A stretch of DNA of 64,000 nt from Clostridia bacterium (GCA_017465155.1 JAFTWV010000127.1:62001-126000), one strand, 5' to 3'; shown: positions 34,052 to 42,769, counted from the stretch's first letter. A program made the numbers and translations. Notes: a model not told the origin generated them from the sequence alone.

Positions 34052-35527
34052 ATGAAGCTTAAGAATTACGAATTCTGGTTTGTTGTCGGATCTCAGTTCC
34101 TGTATGGTCCTGAAGTTCTCGAAACCGTCGCAGCGCGCGCAGAGGAAATGGTCGAGAAGATGAATGCCTCCGGCAATCTTCCCTGCAAGCTCGTCTACAA
34201 GGTGACCGCCAAGACCAGCAAGGAGATCTCCGACGTGGTGCGTGGGGCAAACTATGCCGAAAACTGCGCCGGTATCATCACCTGGTGCCACACATTCTCC
34301 CCCAGCAAGATGTGGATCAACGGCTTTGCCAATCTGCAGAAGCCCTACTGCCACTTCGCCACCCAGTACAACCGTGAGATCCCCAATGAGGAGATCGACA
34401 TGGACTTCATGAACCTGAACCAGGCCGCCCACGGCGACCGCGAGCACGGCTTCATCGCCGCCCGCCTGCGCATGCCCCGCAAGGTCATCGCCGGTTACTG
34501 GCAGGACGAGGACGTGCAGGCCCGCATCGGCTCCTGGATGCGCGCGGCTGTGGGCGTGGCCGTTTCCAAGAGCATGAAGGTTATGCGCTTTGGCGACAAC
34601 ATGCGCGAAGTCGCCGTCACCGAGGGCGACAAGGTCGAAGTGCAGGCAAAGCTCGGCTGGGAGGTCAACACCTGGCCCGTGGGCAAGCTGGTGGACACCA
34701 TGAACGAGGTGACCGAGGCCGAGGTCGACCAGAAGATGGCTGAGTATGAGGCTCTCTACACCATGGCAACCGACGATATTGAGACTGTCCGATATCAGGC
34801 CCGCGAGGAGATCGCGATGAAGAAGATGCTGGACGCCGAGGGCTGCATGGCCTTCACCAACACATTCCAGGATCTCTACGGCATGAAGCAGCTGCCCGGT
34901 CTGGCTTCCCAGCATCTGATGGCGCAGGGCTACGGCTACGGCGGCGAGGGCGACTGGAAGGTCTCCGCGATGACCGCGATCATGAAGGCCATGGCCGAGG
35001 GGCAAAACGGCGGCACCGCCTTCATGGAGGACTACACCTACCACCTCGTGAAGGGTCAGGAGTACAGCCTCGGCGCGCACATGCTGGAGGTCTGTCCCTC
35101 CGTTGCTGCTGACAAGGCGAAGATTGAGGTGCACCCCCTGGGCATCGGTGACCGCGAGCCCCCGGCCCGTCTGGTCTTCGAGGGCAAGGCCGGTGCTGCC
35201 ATCGTCATCTCTCTGGTGGACATGGGCGGTCGCCTGCGCCTGATCTGCCAGGATATCGAGTGCGTCAAGCCCATCATGGACATGCCGAACCTGCCCGTGG
35301 CCCGCGTCATGTGGCGCGCCATGCCCAACCTGACCACCGGCGTGGAGTGCTGGATCACCGCCGGCGGCGCGCATCACACCGTGCTGTCCTACGACGTGAC
35401 CGCCGAGCAGATGAAGGACTGGGCAACCATGATGGACATCGAGTTTGTCCACATCACCAAGGACACCACCGTCGAGGGCCTGGAGCAGCAGCTGTTCCTC
35501 AATGACCTCGCGTGGAAGCTGAAGTAA
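34052..35527 (+). CDS. araA: L-arabinose isomerase
   Basis: A 491-residue enzyme turning L-arabinose into L-ribulose, full family length. The N-terminal FWFVVGSQFLYG and the segment NREIPNEEIDMDFMNLNQAAHGDREHGFI are characteristic, and the metal-binding glutamates and histidines fall in EGDWKVSAMT, FMEDYTYH and the C-terminal GGAHH stretch. AAGGAG lies eight bases before the ATG. No araB, araD or transporter is next to it, so the pathway partners are elsewhere. The related tagatose-forming activity on galactose cannot be excluded. Confidence 0.96.
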   Translation: MKLKNYEFWFVVGSQFLYGPEVLETVAARAEEMVEKMNASGNLPCKLVYKVTAKTSKEISDVVRGANYAENCAGIITWCHTFSPSKMWINGFANLQKPYCHFATQYNREIPNEEIDMDFMNLNQAAHGDREHGFIAARLRMPRKVIAGYWQDEDVQARIGSWMRAAVGVAVSKSMKVMRFGDNMREVAVTEGDKVEVQAKLGWEVNTWPVGKLVDTMNEVTEAEVDQKMAEYEALYTMATDDIETVRYQAREEIAMKKMLDAEGCMAFTNTFQDLYGMKQLPGLASQHLMAQGYGYGGEGDWKVSAMTAIMKAMAEGQNGGTAFMEDYTYHLVKGQEYSLGAHMLEVCPSVAADKAKIEVHPLGIGDREPPARLVFEGKAGAAIVISLVDMGGRLRLICQDIECVKPIMDMPNLPVARVMWRAMPNLTTGVECWITAGGAHHTVLSYDVTAEQMKDWATMMDIEFVHITKDTTVEGLEQQLFLNDLAWKLK

Positions 35528-35537
35528 TCATCACCGG

Positions 35538-35567
35538 CCGGGTTGACACGTGCAGCCCGGTCTTTTC
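35538..35567 (+). terminator. Terminator after araA
   Basis: CCGGG...CCCGG stem around TTGACACGTGCAG, which itself pairs in part, followed by TCTTTT. Confidence 0.75.
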
Positions 35568-35588
35568 CCTATGATGGAGGTAAACGCC

Positions 35589-36113
35589 ATGGACATGCTT
35601 GAAACCATCCTTGCAAGGCGGAGCGTCCGCCAGTACACGGACGAGCCTATTCCCGATGAGAAGCTGAACGCTATCCTGTATGCAGGTCTTGCCGCTGCGT
35701 CCTCGAAGAACCGCAAGCCATGGGAACTTGTTGTCATTCAGAACCGTGGGATGCTGGATTCTCTTTGCACCTGCCGACCGGGTGCTGCCAATCTTCTGGG
35801 CAAATGCACCGCAGCAATCGTTGTCTGTGCAGATGCAGAGAATGTTGATGTTTGGGTTGAGGACTGCGGCAGCGCCATCACCCAGATGCACCTGATGGCC
35901 GACGCCATCGGCGTAGGCAGCTGCTGGCTGCAGGTTCGCATGCGCAAAGCGGAAGACGGCCGCGATACCGCTGATGTGGTGCGGGAGCTGCTGGGAATTC
36001 CGGCCAAATACGGCGTGATGGCAATTCTTGCCCTCGGCATGCCAGCCAGCCACCCCGCTCCCAAGACCATCGGAGAACTGCCGCTGCACAAGATCCACCA
36101 TGAGTATTTCTGA
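35589..36113 (+). CDS. Nitroreductase family protein
   Basis: A 174-residue flavin enzyme. RRSVRQYTDEPI near residues 10-21 is the family's FMN phosphate-binding start, SSKNRKPWELVVI and a later GSCWLQVR with LLGIPAKYGVMAILALGMP complete the pattern. It likely reduces a quinone, nitro or flavin substrate with NAD(P)H; which one is unknown. GGAGG lies eight bases before the ATG at 35589. It heads a three-gene operon with a phosphatase gene and xth. Confidence 0.9.
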   Translation: MDMLETILARRSVRQYTDEPIPDEKLNAILYAGLAAASSKNRKPWELVVIQNRGMLDSLCTCRPGAANLLGKCTAAIVVCADAENVDVWVEDCGSAITQMHLMADAIGVGSCWLQVRMRKAEDGRDTADVVRELLGIPAKYGVMAILALGMPASHPAPKTIGELPLHKIHHEYF

Positions 36114-36126
36114 TAAGGAGCAACCA

Positions 36127-36882
36127 ATGAAGCTGATGTTCGTCCGGCATGCAGAGCCGGATTACAAGCATGATTCTCTTACCCAAAAGGGGCATCGCGA
36201 GGCCGAGCTGCTCTCCCGTCGTCTTTCCAAGCTGGATGTGAAGGCTTTCTATACCTCGCCCCTTGGCCGCGCCCGGGAAACAGGCCGATACACCCTTGAA
36301 AAAGTCGGACGTGAAGCAGAAGTTCTGCCATGGCTGGCTGAGTTCCGCGGTCGCAGCCTTGACCCTGAAACCGGAAGCCATCGCATCCCCTGGGATTACA
36401 AGCCGTCCATATGGGCTCCACGCAAGGAGCTGCGCGACATGGACGCATGGCTTGATGAGCCTTTGATGGCTGACGGCAGCGTACAGGAAATCTGGAAGGA
36501 AACCACTGAAGGCCTCGACGCACTTCTCGCGCAGCACGGCTACATCCGCGACGGCCACATCTACCGCGTTGAGAATAATCAGCCCGACACACTGGTGCTG
36601 TTCTGCCATTTTGGTATCATGATGGCTTGCCTGAGCCATCTGATCGGTATTACGCCAGTCAATCTCTGGCACGGTTTTTGTACGCAGCCCTCCAGCGTTA
36701 CCACCGTAATCACTGAAGAACGCGTAAAGGGCGAAGTTGCATGGCGATGCATGCAGCTGGGGGATCTGAGCCATCTGTACGCCGCTGATGAACGCCATTC
36801 CACTGCCGCCCTTTTTCCTGAATGCTACACGGGCATTGACAGCACAAATCCCCCCGAATGGAAGGAACTGGGCTACGAATGA
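36127..36882 (+). CDS. Histidine phosphatase family protein
   Basis: A 251-residue phosphoglycerate-mutase-like phosphatase. The catalytic histidine lies in FVRHAEPD (residue 8), followed by LTQKGHREAELLSRRL and YTSPLGRARETG; the second histidine is in LFCHFGIM near residue 160. Substrate unknown. AAGGAG precedes the ATG, 13 bases after the nitroreductase stop; its stop overlaps the xth start by four bases. Confidence 0.9.
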   Translation: MKLMFVRHAEPDYKHDSLTQKGHREAELLSRRLSKLDVKAFYTSPLGRARETGRYTLEKVGREAEVLPWLAEFRGRSLDPETGSHRIPWDYKPSIWAPRKELRDMDAWLDEPLMADGSVQEIWKETTEGLDALLAQHGYIRDGHIYRVENNQPDTLVLFCHFGIMMACLSHLIGITPVNLWHGFCTQPSSVTTVITEERVKGEVAWRCMQLGDLSHLYAADERHSTAALFPECYTGIDSTNPPEWKELGYE

Positions 36883-37616
36883 AGATCATCACCTGGAATG
36901 TCAATGGCTTTCGTTCCCTGATGAACCGCAGCTTTCTCGACGCCTTCAATGCCCTTGACGCAGACGTCTACTGCCTGCAGGAAACAAAACTCCAGGCAGG
37001 TCAGGGCGGCGTGGACGTGCCGGGATTCCAGCAATACTGGAACTATGCCGAGCGTCCGGGCTACTCTGGCACGGCCGTGCTGACAATCCGTAAGCCTGCC
37101 GGGGCTTACTGCGGCGTGGGCGCCGAACCCTTTGACAGCGAGGGCAGAGTGATTACGCTGGACTTGGATGCATTCTGGCTCGTGAACTGCTACGCTCCCA
37201 ACACCGCGCCTGACCTTTCCCGGCTGGAGGAACGCATGCGGTGGGATGCGGCGCTCCTGTCGCTGATACAGGCGTTGGACGCTGAAAAACCGGTTATCCT
37301 CTGCGGAGACATGAACGCTGCTTACAATGCTTCCGATCTGGACGGAAAAGCACAGGGCATGCATGTTCCCGGTTTCACCAGAGAAGAACGCAGCGGTCTT
37401 GCTGCCATACTGCATAGCGGCTTCATTGACGCATACAGGCACTTTCATCCCGACAGCAAAGCAGGTGACTTCGCTTATCGGCGCGGCATACGTGCTATGG
37501 GAATGGACTATTTTCTCGTTTCGGACCGTTTCGCAGATAACCTTGTGGACTGCCGCGTTCACAACCGTGTAAAGGGCTCCGACCACTGCCCGCTGGAGCT
37601 GATCATTCGGGAATAA
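36879..37616 (+). CDS. xth: Exodeoxyribonuclease III (AP endonuclease)
   Basis: A 245-residue exonuclease III family enzyme that cuts DNA at abasic sites. Motifs: ITWNVNGFRS with the metal-contacting Asn, CLQETKLQ with the metal Glu (about residue 34), LCGDMNAAY with the Asp/Asn pair, MDYFLVS, and SDHCPLE with the catalytic Asp-His. The ATG overlaps the previous stop (ATGA). It is closed by a convergent terminator. Confidence 0.95.
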   Translation: MKIITWNVNGFRSLMNRSFLDAFNALDADVYCLQETKLQAGQGGVDVPGFQQYWNYAERPGYSGTAVLTIRKPAGAYCGVGAEPFDSEGRVITLDLDAFWLVNCYAPNTAPDLSRLEERMRWDAALLSLIQALDAEKPVILCGDMNAAYNASDLDGKAQGMHVPGFTREERSGLAAILHSGFIDAYRHFHPDSKAGDFAYRRGIRAMGMDYFLVSDRFADNLVDCRVHNRVKGSDHCPLELIIRE

Positions 37617-37628
37617 TCGCACACGAAA

Positions 37629-37671
37629 AGCCGGTCTGAAGGGCAGTCTGCCTCATTCTGACCGGCTCTTT
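37629..37671. terminator. Bidirectional terminator between xth and the phosphotransferase gene
   Basis: AGCCGGTC / GACCGGCT stem, with CTTTCT on the plus side and CTTTTCG on the minus side. Confidence 0.65.
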
Positions 37672-37674
37672 CTG

Positions 37675-38460
37675 TCAGCATAGTTCATCAAGGAGACCGT
37701 AATACCGAATACGATCTTCATCCGGCTGTATGCCCAGCGCATCAAAGAGCAGCCGCCTGTCAAAGGGGCGCTGCTTTCCTCCGAAGAAGCCCGTAGTATT
37801 CGCCCACATGCTCCACAGGCCCTTTTCAATGTCGATCCACTTGTCCGCAACGCCTGACAAGCCAATATCAATAAAGCCCGTCAAACCGTTTGCGTCTGCA
37901 AAAATGTTCGGCAAACAGTAATCTCCATGAGAAAGCACAAGCTCTTCAGCAGGTTTGTTCCTGATCAGCCAATCGAAGAGCTGCGCTGGTGATTTGAAGC
38001 CATTGGGACCATACGTATCAGGCTGCGCTGCCTGTTTTGCAGTAATCCATCCGCCCCGGAGGCCTGCCTCTATTTCCTTGAATTTCTGATCCAGCGTGCG
38101 GATCGTGGGGCATTCAGAAACATCCACCGCCCAGAGCCTGCGCAGCCCCTCCGCAAGCAGCTCTGCCAATCGCGGCTGGTCATCCAGAAATGTCTCATCA
38201 CAGAGATAACGTCCCTGCATACGGCTCATCAGGAGATAACGCACACCATCTACATGATCTGCTGCGATGATCCGCGGGACGGGCAGCCTGTCCTGCAGCC
38301 ATGACATCATGTCGTACTCATTGCCGGATACATTGCAGTCATTCTGAATTTTCAGCACGCAGTCAGGGAACATCAGAACCTGCGCAGCAGAGCATCCGAC
38401 GCTGTCCAGCAAAAAGTTGCCGTCCGGCAGATGGATGCGGATGGATTCAGGAATCATCAT
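37675..38460 (-). CDS. Aminoglycoside 3'-phosphotransferase-like kinase
   Basis: A 261-residue APH(3')-like enzyme. SHGDYCLPNIF near residue 183 holds the catalytic aspartate and metal Asn; GFIDIGLSGVADKWIDIE near residue 200 holds the metal aspartate; VLKIQND carries the ATP lysine near residue 36. Members phosphorylate kanamycin-type drugs or other small hydroxyl compounds. Whether this one gives resistance cannot be told. The ATG at 38460 has AAGGAGG eight bases upstream. It has its own consensus promoter and diverges from the DUF1292 pair. Confidence 0.88.
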   Translation of the reverse strand: MMIPESIRIHLPDGNFLLDSVGCSAAQVLMFPDCVLKIQNDCNVSGNEYDMMSWLQDRLPVPRIIAADHVDGVRYLLMSRMQGRYLCDETFLDDQPRLAELLAEGLRRLWAVDVSECPTIRTLDQKFKEIEAGLRGGWITAKQAAQPDTYGPNGFKSPAQLFDWLIRNKPAEELVLSHGDYCLPNIFADANGLTGFIDIGLSGVADKWIDIEKGLWSMWANTTGFFGGKQRPFDRRLLFDALGIQPDEDRIRYYGLLDELC

Positions 38461-38488
38461 GGTTGGCGCCTCCTTGTTTACTGCTTTG

Positions 38489-38517
38489 ATTATAGCACGC
38501 GCTGCCGTCACCGTCAA
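38489..38517 (-). promoter_or_regulatory. Promoter of the phosphotransferase gene
   Basis: On the minus strand TTGACG, 17 bases, TATAAT, about 28 bases before the start codon. Confidence 0.85.
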
Positions 38518-38525
38518 ATCTCCCC

Positions 38526-38554
38526 TTGCGCTCTGCTTGCGCATGTGTTAAAAT
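38526..38554 (+). promoter_or_regulatory. Promoter of the DUF1292 gene pair
   Basis: TTGCGC, 17 bases, TAAAAT. It diverges from the phosphotransferase promoter, with only eight bases between the two -35 boxes. Confidence 0.6.
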
Positions 38555-38596
38555 AATCATGGTACATACCCAATGATCATAAGGAGGAAGATTCCC

Positions 38597-38932
38597 ATGA
38601 CCGATATCAACAACACCCCCGATCTGAACGAAGAAGATTTCGAAGACGTAGTTGTCATGACCGACGACGAGGGTAACGAGTACGTTTACGACATCGCCGC
38701 CCGCATCGAAAAGAACGACAACGAGTACGTTGTGCTCGTACCCCAGGACGAAGAGGACGACGAGGTTGTGATTCTCAAGTCCGTGGTGATCGATGAGGAG
38801 ACCGAGGAGTTCCTGCCTGAAGAGGACGAGGCCATCACTGACGCTGTCTTTGAGGAGTTCAAGGAAATGTTCGCTGACGAATACAACTTCACCGACGAGG
38901 ATGAAGACGGTATGTTCGTCGACGCTGAATAA
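38597..38932 (+). CDS. DUF1292 domain-containing protein, first copy
   Basis: A 111-residue, strongly acidic cytoplasmic protein. The DUF1292 core runs over about residues 18-65 (VVVMTDDEGNEYVYDI ... EYVVLVPQDEEDDEVVILK). The family is widespread in Clostridia and Bacilli with no assigned function. AAGGAGG stands about nine bases before the ATG. A second, related copy follows 34 bases downstream. Confidence 0.88.
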   Translation: MTDINNTPDLNEEDFEDVVVMTDDEGNEYVYDIAARIEKNDNEYVVLVPQDEEDDEVVILKSVVIDEETEEFLPEEDEAITDAVFEEFKEMFADEYNFTDEDEDGMFVDAE

Positions 38933-38966
38933 GCCGCGCCCCTATCACACAACCGGAGGAACAGAT

Positions 38967-39278
38967 ATGTTTGAACTGGACGAGGACAGCATCGTTACCC
39001 TGACCGACGAGGAAGGCGTAGATGTTGATTTCCTGATGCTGGACGTGGTCGAATACGAAGGCGGCGACTACATGGTTCTCCTGCCGCTGGATACCGATGA
39101 ACAGGATGACGATGAGGAAGACGATGTGCTCATCCTGAAGGTCGAAAAGGACGACGAGGGCGAAAAGTATCTGGGCATTGACGATGAAACTGTCATGAAC
39201 GCTGTATTCGCTCTCTTCCAGCAGCGCGTCGCCGAGGCCATGAAGGAAGCGGCAGAAGCAGTTTCCGAAGAAGAATAA
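38967..39278 (+). CDS. DUF1292 domain-containing protein, second copy
   Basis: A 103-residue acidic paralogue of the preceding gene, with the same core (SIVTLTDEEG ... DYMVLLPLD ... DVLILKVEKD) and a C-terminal helix rich in Ala and Glu. GGAGGA lies six bases before the ATG. The pair likely arose by tandem duplication. No catalytic residues are apparent. Confidence 0.86.
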   Translation: MFELDEDSIVTLTDEEGVDVDFLMLDVVEYEGGDYMVLLPLDTDEQDDDEEDDVLILKVEKDDEGEKYLGIDDETVMNAVFALFQQRVAEAMKEAAEAVSEEE

Positions 39279-39293
39279 GCCACATGCATCCCC

Positions 39294-39325
39294 ACAGCAT
39301 CCGGTACTTCCGGGTGCTGTTTTTT
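39294..39325 (+). terminator. Intrinsic terminator of the DUF1292 pair
   Basis: ACAGCA-TCCGG / CCGGG-TGCTGT stem with a five-base loop, followed by a T run ending in TTTTT. Confidence 0.9.
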
Positions 39326-39330
39326 GCGTC

Positions 39331-39364
39331 AAAACGGCCATGGCCCCGTATGGAACCATGGCCG
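39331..39364 (-). terminator. Terminator of the MFS exporter gene
   Basis: CGGCCATGG / CCATGGCCG perfect stem, followed on the minus strand by TTTT. It stands back to back with the previous terminator. Confidence 0.8.
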
Positions 39365-39398
39365 CTGCAGCACGGGCTGCTTTGGAATATTTACGTTA

Positions 39399-40715
39399 TC
39401 ATTTCAGCTCCTCTGCTTCCATGGCGCGAATATGCCGATCACGCATGAACCATACGCAGACCAGCACGCCAAGCACCCCCTGCACAGCAAAGAAGAACGA
39501 CGCACCGCTCCCCTTGCCCACCCCGACCAGCCGAACGAGCATGCTGTCAGCCACCTGTGCAGCCATCAGCGGCTCAAAGAACAGGTCGATCATCACGCCG
39601 CCGATAAAGTACCCCAGCGGGATGGTGAAAAACTGCAGTGAATTGCGTGCAGCAAAGACACGCCCCTGAATCCCCTCCGGAATGTTCAGACGCATGATGG
39701 CGTCAAGGTTTGTGTTCATCAGCGGAATGGCAATCCAACCGAGGAATGCACCGATGCACCAGACTGGCAGCGTTTTTCCGAAAGCCAACAGGAAGTTTTC
39801 CGTGCTCATGGACAGCAGCAACGTCCAGCAGACCACACGCACCCTGCTTTTGGGGGTGGGCAGCATTGCCGCAGCAAAACTGCCGATCAGCGTTGTAACG
39901 CCTGTGATGCTATTGACAATCCCCAGCGCCGTTTCGCCTGCCTCTGGACGAGACAGCAGCATCGCAGGAAGCGTTGCCTCAAACATGGAGGCAACCAGAT
40001 TGATAGCAGCCAGAAAGAACACCAGCGACAGAATCCCCCTGTTCCGGCGCAGAAAGCCCATCCCCGCCTTCACTGACTGGACAAGCGTATCCTTCTGTGC
40101 CGACGGCTTCTCCTGCGTCGGAATACGGATAAACAGCAGCAGAACCACAAACGCAACAGCAAAGGTCAGCAGATCAAAGAGAATGACCGCATCCATGCCA
40201 AGCAGTGTCAGGAATGCCGTAGCGATGACAGGATTCAGGATGCCATTCAGACTTGAGGACAGATACCGCAGACCGCCTACCTTCTGATAATGCTTCCTGG
40301 GCAGCAGCGCCGTTGTCGCAACTTCAGAAGCAGGCTGCTGAACGGTGTTCATCAAGCCATTGACAGCATTTAGCACGTAAAGATGCCATACCTGCAGCAG
40401 CTCTGCCCTGAGGAGGAAGAACGTACACAGCGTCGTCAGCGCCGCCATTGCATCGCAGACGAGCATGGTCTTGCGTTTATCCCAGCGGTCGCTTAAGGCG
40501 CCGGCAAAGATCGAGCACAGAACATAGGGCGCATAAGAAGATACCATCAGCAGCGCCGTCACAAGGGCCGATCCCTGCTGAGAATAGGACCAGATCACCA
40601 GCGAATAGCTTGTAACTGCGCTGCCAAGGCCAGAGAAGGCCTGCGTCACCCACAGCAGCAGGAAAGCACGCATCTCATTAAGGGTAGTAAGGAAGCTGTT
40701 TATTCCGGATTTCAT
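39399..40715 (-). CDS. MFS transporter, macrolide-efflux (MefA)-like
   Basis: A 438-residue membrane exporter with about twelve hydrophobic helices. The DRWDKRKTMLVCD loop near residue 75 is the MFS motif between helices 2 and 3. The start, FLLLWVTQAFSGLGSAVTSYSLVIW, matches the MefA/TetV-type branch of drug exporters. It is the last gene of the minus-strand GNAT–phosphotransferase–MFS operon and ends at its own terminator. Its ribosome-binding site AAAAGGAG is buried in an 11-bp hairpin preceded by a small leader ORF. The drug is unknown. Confidence 0.85.
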   Translation of the reverse strand: MKSGINSFLTTLNEMRAFLLLWVTQAFSGLGSAVTSYSLVIWSYSQQGSALVTALLMVSSYAPYVLCSIFAGALSDRWDKRKTMLVCDAMAALTTLCTFFLLRAELLQVWHLYVLNAVNGLMNTVQQPASEVATTALLPRKHYQKVGGLRYLSSSLNGILNPVIATAFLTLLGMDAVILFDLLTFAVAFVVLLLFIRIPTQEKPSAQKDTLVQSVKAGMGFLRRNRGILSLVFFLAAINLVASMFEATLPAMLLSRPEAGETALGIVNSITGVTTLIGSFAAAMLPTPKSRVRVVCWTLLLSMSTENFLLAFGKTLPVWCIGAFLGWIAIPLMNTNLDAIMRLNIPEGIQGRVFAARNSLQFFTIPLGYFIGGVMIDLFFEPLMAAQVADSMLVRLVGVGKGSGASFFFAVQGVLGVLVCVWFMRDRHIRAMEAEELK

Positions 40716-40726
40716 ATTTTGATTCG

Positions 40727-40763
40727 CTCCTTTTCATGACGTTATTTCAGCAATGAAAAGGAG
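40727..40763 (-). promoter_or_regulatory. Hairpin sequestering the MFS ribosome-binding site
   Basis: A perfect 11-base inverted repeat (CTCCTTTTCAT / ATGAAAAGGAG on the minus strand) with a 15-base loop. The 3' arm holds the MFS Shine-Dalgarno AAAAGGAG, so folding would block its translation. The 5' arm is coded by the leader ORF at 40747-40785. Confidence 0.75.
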
Positions 40764-40785
40764 CCTTGACAATGGCAAGGATCAC
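40747..40785 (-). CDS. Predicted 12-residue leader peptide of the MFS gene
   Basis: GTG start, seven bases after GGGAGG; the peptide reads MILAIVKAPFHC and ends in TGA. An in-frame ATG at 40791 would add two residues but touches the ribosome-binding site. Codons 8-11 (Ala-Pro-Phe-His) are the anti-Shine-Dalgarno arm of the adjacent hairpin, and the stop falls in the loop. This geometry is that of the leader peptides of cat and erm genes: a ribosome held on the leader would open the hairpin and free the MFS site. Stalling itself is inferred. Confidence 0.6.
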   Translation of the reverse strand: MILAIVKAPFHC

Positions 40786-40802
40786 GCCCATACCTCCCTT
40801 CG

Positions 40803-41336
40803 TTATTTGCAAAGCGCCCGGACAATCTGCTCTGCACATTCCTCGGGCGAATGCTTGTCGGTTTCCACACGCAGCGCATAGCAAATGTCCCGGGCCATCA
40901 GGGACGCCTGCTCGTGCGATTGCATTTCATATCGATCACCGCGGGCGATATTTCGCGCACGGCAGATTTCCAGCGGGCAGGATACTTCAACAACAGAAAA
41001 TGGATTTCCTTGCATGATCTCCATCAACTGCTGATAATGCGGTTGGAGCTCCTGCCTTTCCACAAGGATTCCGTCAATCAGCACATTATGCCCCATGTCG
41101 GAATAAAGCTTCGCAGTATGATACATGAGCAGAATCACGCGCGACAGATGCTGCCAATAATTTTCCCGCAGAAACCTCTCGCCCACCATTTCCTGAAAAA
41201 GATCATTGGCCACTACGTAGAAATACATATCGTCACGGTTTTGCAGTGCCTCGACAATGGATGTTTTTCCAGAGGAAGTCACGCCGTTGAGGAACATAAT
41301 ACGTCCTTTGGGGATTTCCTTTTTTCCGCCTGTCAT
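40803..41336 (-). CDS. Chloramphenicol phosphotransferase-like protein
   Basis: A 177-residue P-loop kinase of the CPT family. FLNGVTSSGKTSIV near residues 15-28 is the Walker A region in its family form; VLIDGILVE and CPLEICRARNIARGDR follow as in the family, the latter providing lid arginines. The type member phosphorylates chloramphenicol, but many members have unknown substrates. Its ATG overlaps the stop of the GNAT gene by four bases. The MFS leader begins just after its stop. Confidence 0.85.
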   Translation of the reverse strand: MTGGKKEIPKGRIMFLNGVTSSGKTSIVEALQNRDDMYFYVVANDLFQEMVGERFLRENYWQHLSRVILLMYHTAKLYSDMGHNVLIDGILVERQELQPHYQQLMEIMQGNPFSVVEVSCPLEICRARNIARGDRYEMQSHEQASLMARDICYALRVETDKHSPEECAEQIVRALCK

Positions 41337-42769
41337 ATGCTTGCCTTTCTGATGAATCTCTGACAGGGATAATCGTTCTCTGTAACCAGATCAGCCGGCA
41401 CAAAGCCCTGTCTTTGATAGAATGCCCGAGGCGCCACACCCTTTGGATCCTCCACGCAAAAGGTCGTTACTGTCAGGTCGCGGATCGGATCAGCGAGTGT
41501 CAGCATCAGTTCAAACATCTTGGTCGCGATGCCCTGGCGGCGGCAATCAGGCGATACCGCCATGCAGCACAGCATATTCAGCCGACGCGAAAACAGCATC
41601 ACGCCGACGATCCTTGTCCCCTGTACAGCGCATATGGCATTTCCTTTGCTGATAAATTTCGCCACAGTATCAGCGTGTTCCTGCAAAGCTTCGTCCGTCT
41701 CAAGGCCCGGGAAATTCCATGCAACCTCCCGTACAAGCGTCATCCACGATGGTAAATCCGCCATTTGACCGAATCGGACAACCGTTTCAGGTCGAAGATC
41801 AACCTCCATCTGCACATCAGCGGGTTCTGCAGCAGCATGTGCTGCATCAGGCTCCGTCGCGTGAACGCATCCCATGGCACGGTACGCTGCCTGCGATTCA
41901 CGGGATGAATGAGCAGATATGTACAGCTTCTCCGCACCATCGCAGCGTGCTGCATCCCTCGCCATCGCAAACAAGCGTTTTCCGATGCCTTGGCCCCGAT
42001 AAGGCGCTGATACCTGCAGCGCTGTAAGCTCCCGATATTGCCGTCTGCTTCCCAACCGGCCGCCGAGCGCTGCAAAGCCAACGATCTTCGTACCGGCAAA
42101 GGCGCCGAAAATTGTATTACCAGCATCAATGGCCTGCACTATTTCTTCTGCTTCCGTACGCAGACGCATCTCGTCCCAGTCCTCAACAAACGAAATGGGC
42201 AGCAGCAGCCATTCTCCATCCACACATCGCCAGCATTGGCTGACCTCCTGATGGCGAATGAAACCGTCGAGGCTGTCTTCATGGAAATTCTGCGATGTCA
42301 AGCGTTCATATCTGATCATGCCGTGCACCGTGTCCCTTTTGTAAAGGCGGGTCAGCCCATCAGGAAGAGCTCGCTCGCCCATGAATGTAAAGCCGTACTT
42401 TTCGTACAAACCTGTATGGTTGGTGGACAGGTAAACCCGCTTCACACCATGCAGCTCTGCAAGACTGACCGCATGGTCGATCAGCTGCCCGACATACCGA
42501 TGGCCGCGATATTGTGGCGCGGTATGGACAAACCCGATCCACGGCATGAGCGTTTCGTCGTCAATTTCGTCCCGCCTTGCAAGGGTCAGGAAGGATACGA
42601 GCGTTTCTCCGTCCGCCAGCAGCAGAAGTGTGCCGGGACCAACGGTTTCATGAAAAAGATTCTCCGTCAGCAGATGCGCAAGAAACCTTGCCGCACTCCA
42701 CTCGTACTGCTGAATCTGCTTAAGCCAGTGTTCTGGATTCTCACTGCGGAAATAATCAATGATCTGCAT
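41333..42769 (-). CDS. Triple GNAT-domain acetyltransferase
   Basis: A 478-residue protein made of three GNAT-type regions. The first (about 20-150) has GFVHTAPQYRGHRYVGQLI and LYEKYGF; the second (about 165-290) has LQVSAPYRGQGIGKRLF, a full acetyl-CoA loop; the third (about 325-478) has MAVSPDCRRQGIATKMF and FYQRQGF. Two or three active sites are possible; the first loop is less canonical. AAAGG lies near the ATG at 42769. It follows a terminator and a 23-codon ORF, and overlaps the CPT-like gene by four bases. Substrates unknown; drug modification is inferred from the neighbours. Confidence 0.85.
   Translation of the reverse strand: MQIIDYFRSENPEHWLKQIQQYEWSAARFLAHLLTENLFHETVGPGTLLLLADGETLVSFLTLARRDEIDDETLMPWIGFVHTAPQYRGHRYVGQLIDHAVSLAELHGVKRVYLSTNHTGLYEKYGFTFMGERALPDGLTRLYKRDTVHGMIRYERLTSQNFHEDSLDGFIRHQEVSQCWRCVDGEWLLLPISFVEDWDEMRLRTEAEEIVQAIDAGNTIFGAFAGTKIVGFAALGGRLGSRRQYRELTALQVSAPYRGQGIGKRLFAMARDAARCDGAEKLYISAHSSRESQAAYRAMGCVHATEPDAAHAAAEPADVQMEVDLRPETVVRFGQMADLPSWMTLVREVAWNFPGLETDEALQEHADTVAKFISKGNAICAVQGTRIVGVMLFSRRLNMLCCMAVSPDCRRQGIATKMFELMLTLADPIRDLTVTTFCVEDPKGVAPRAFYQRQGFVPADLVTENDYPCQRFIRKASI

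Noticed and set aside
33971..35452. Minus-strand 493-codon frame opposite araA
   Set aside because: His/Val/Leu-rich antisense translation of araA.
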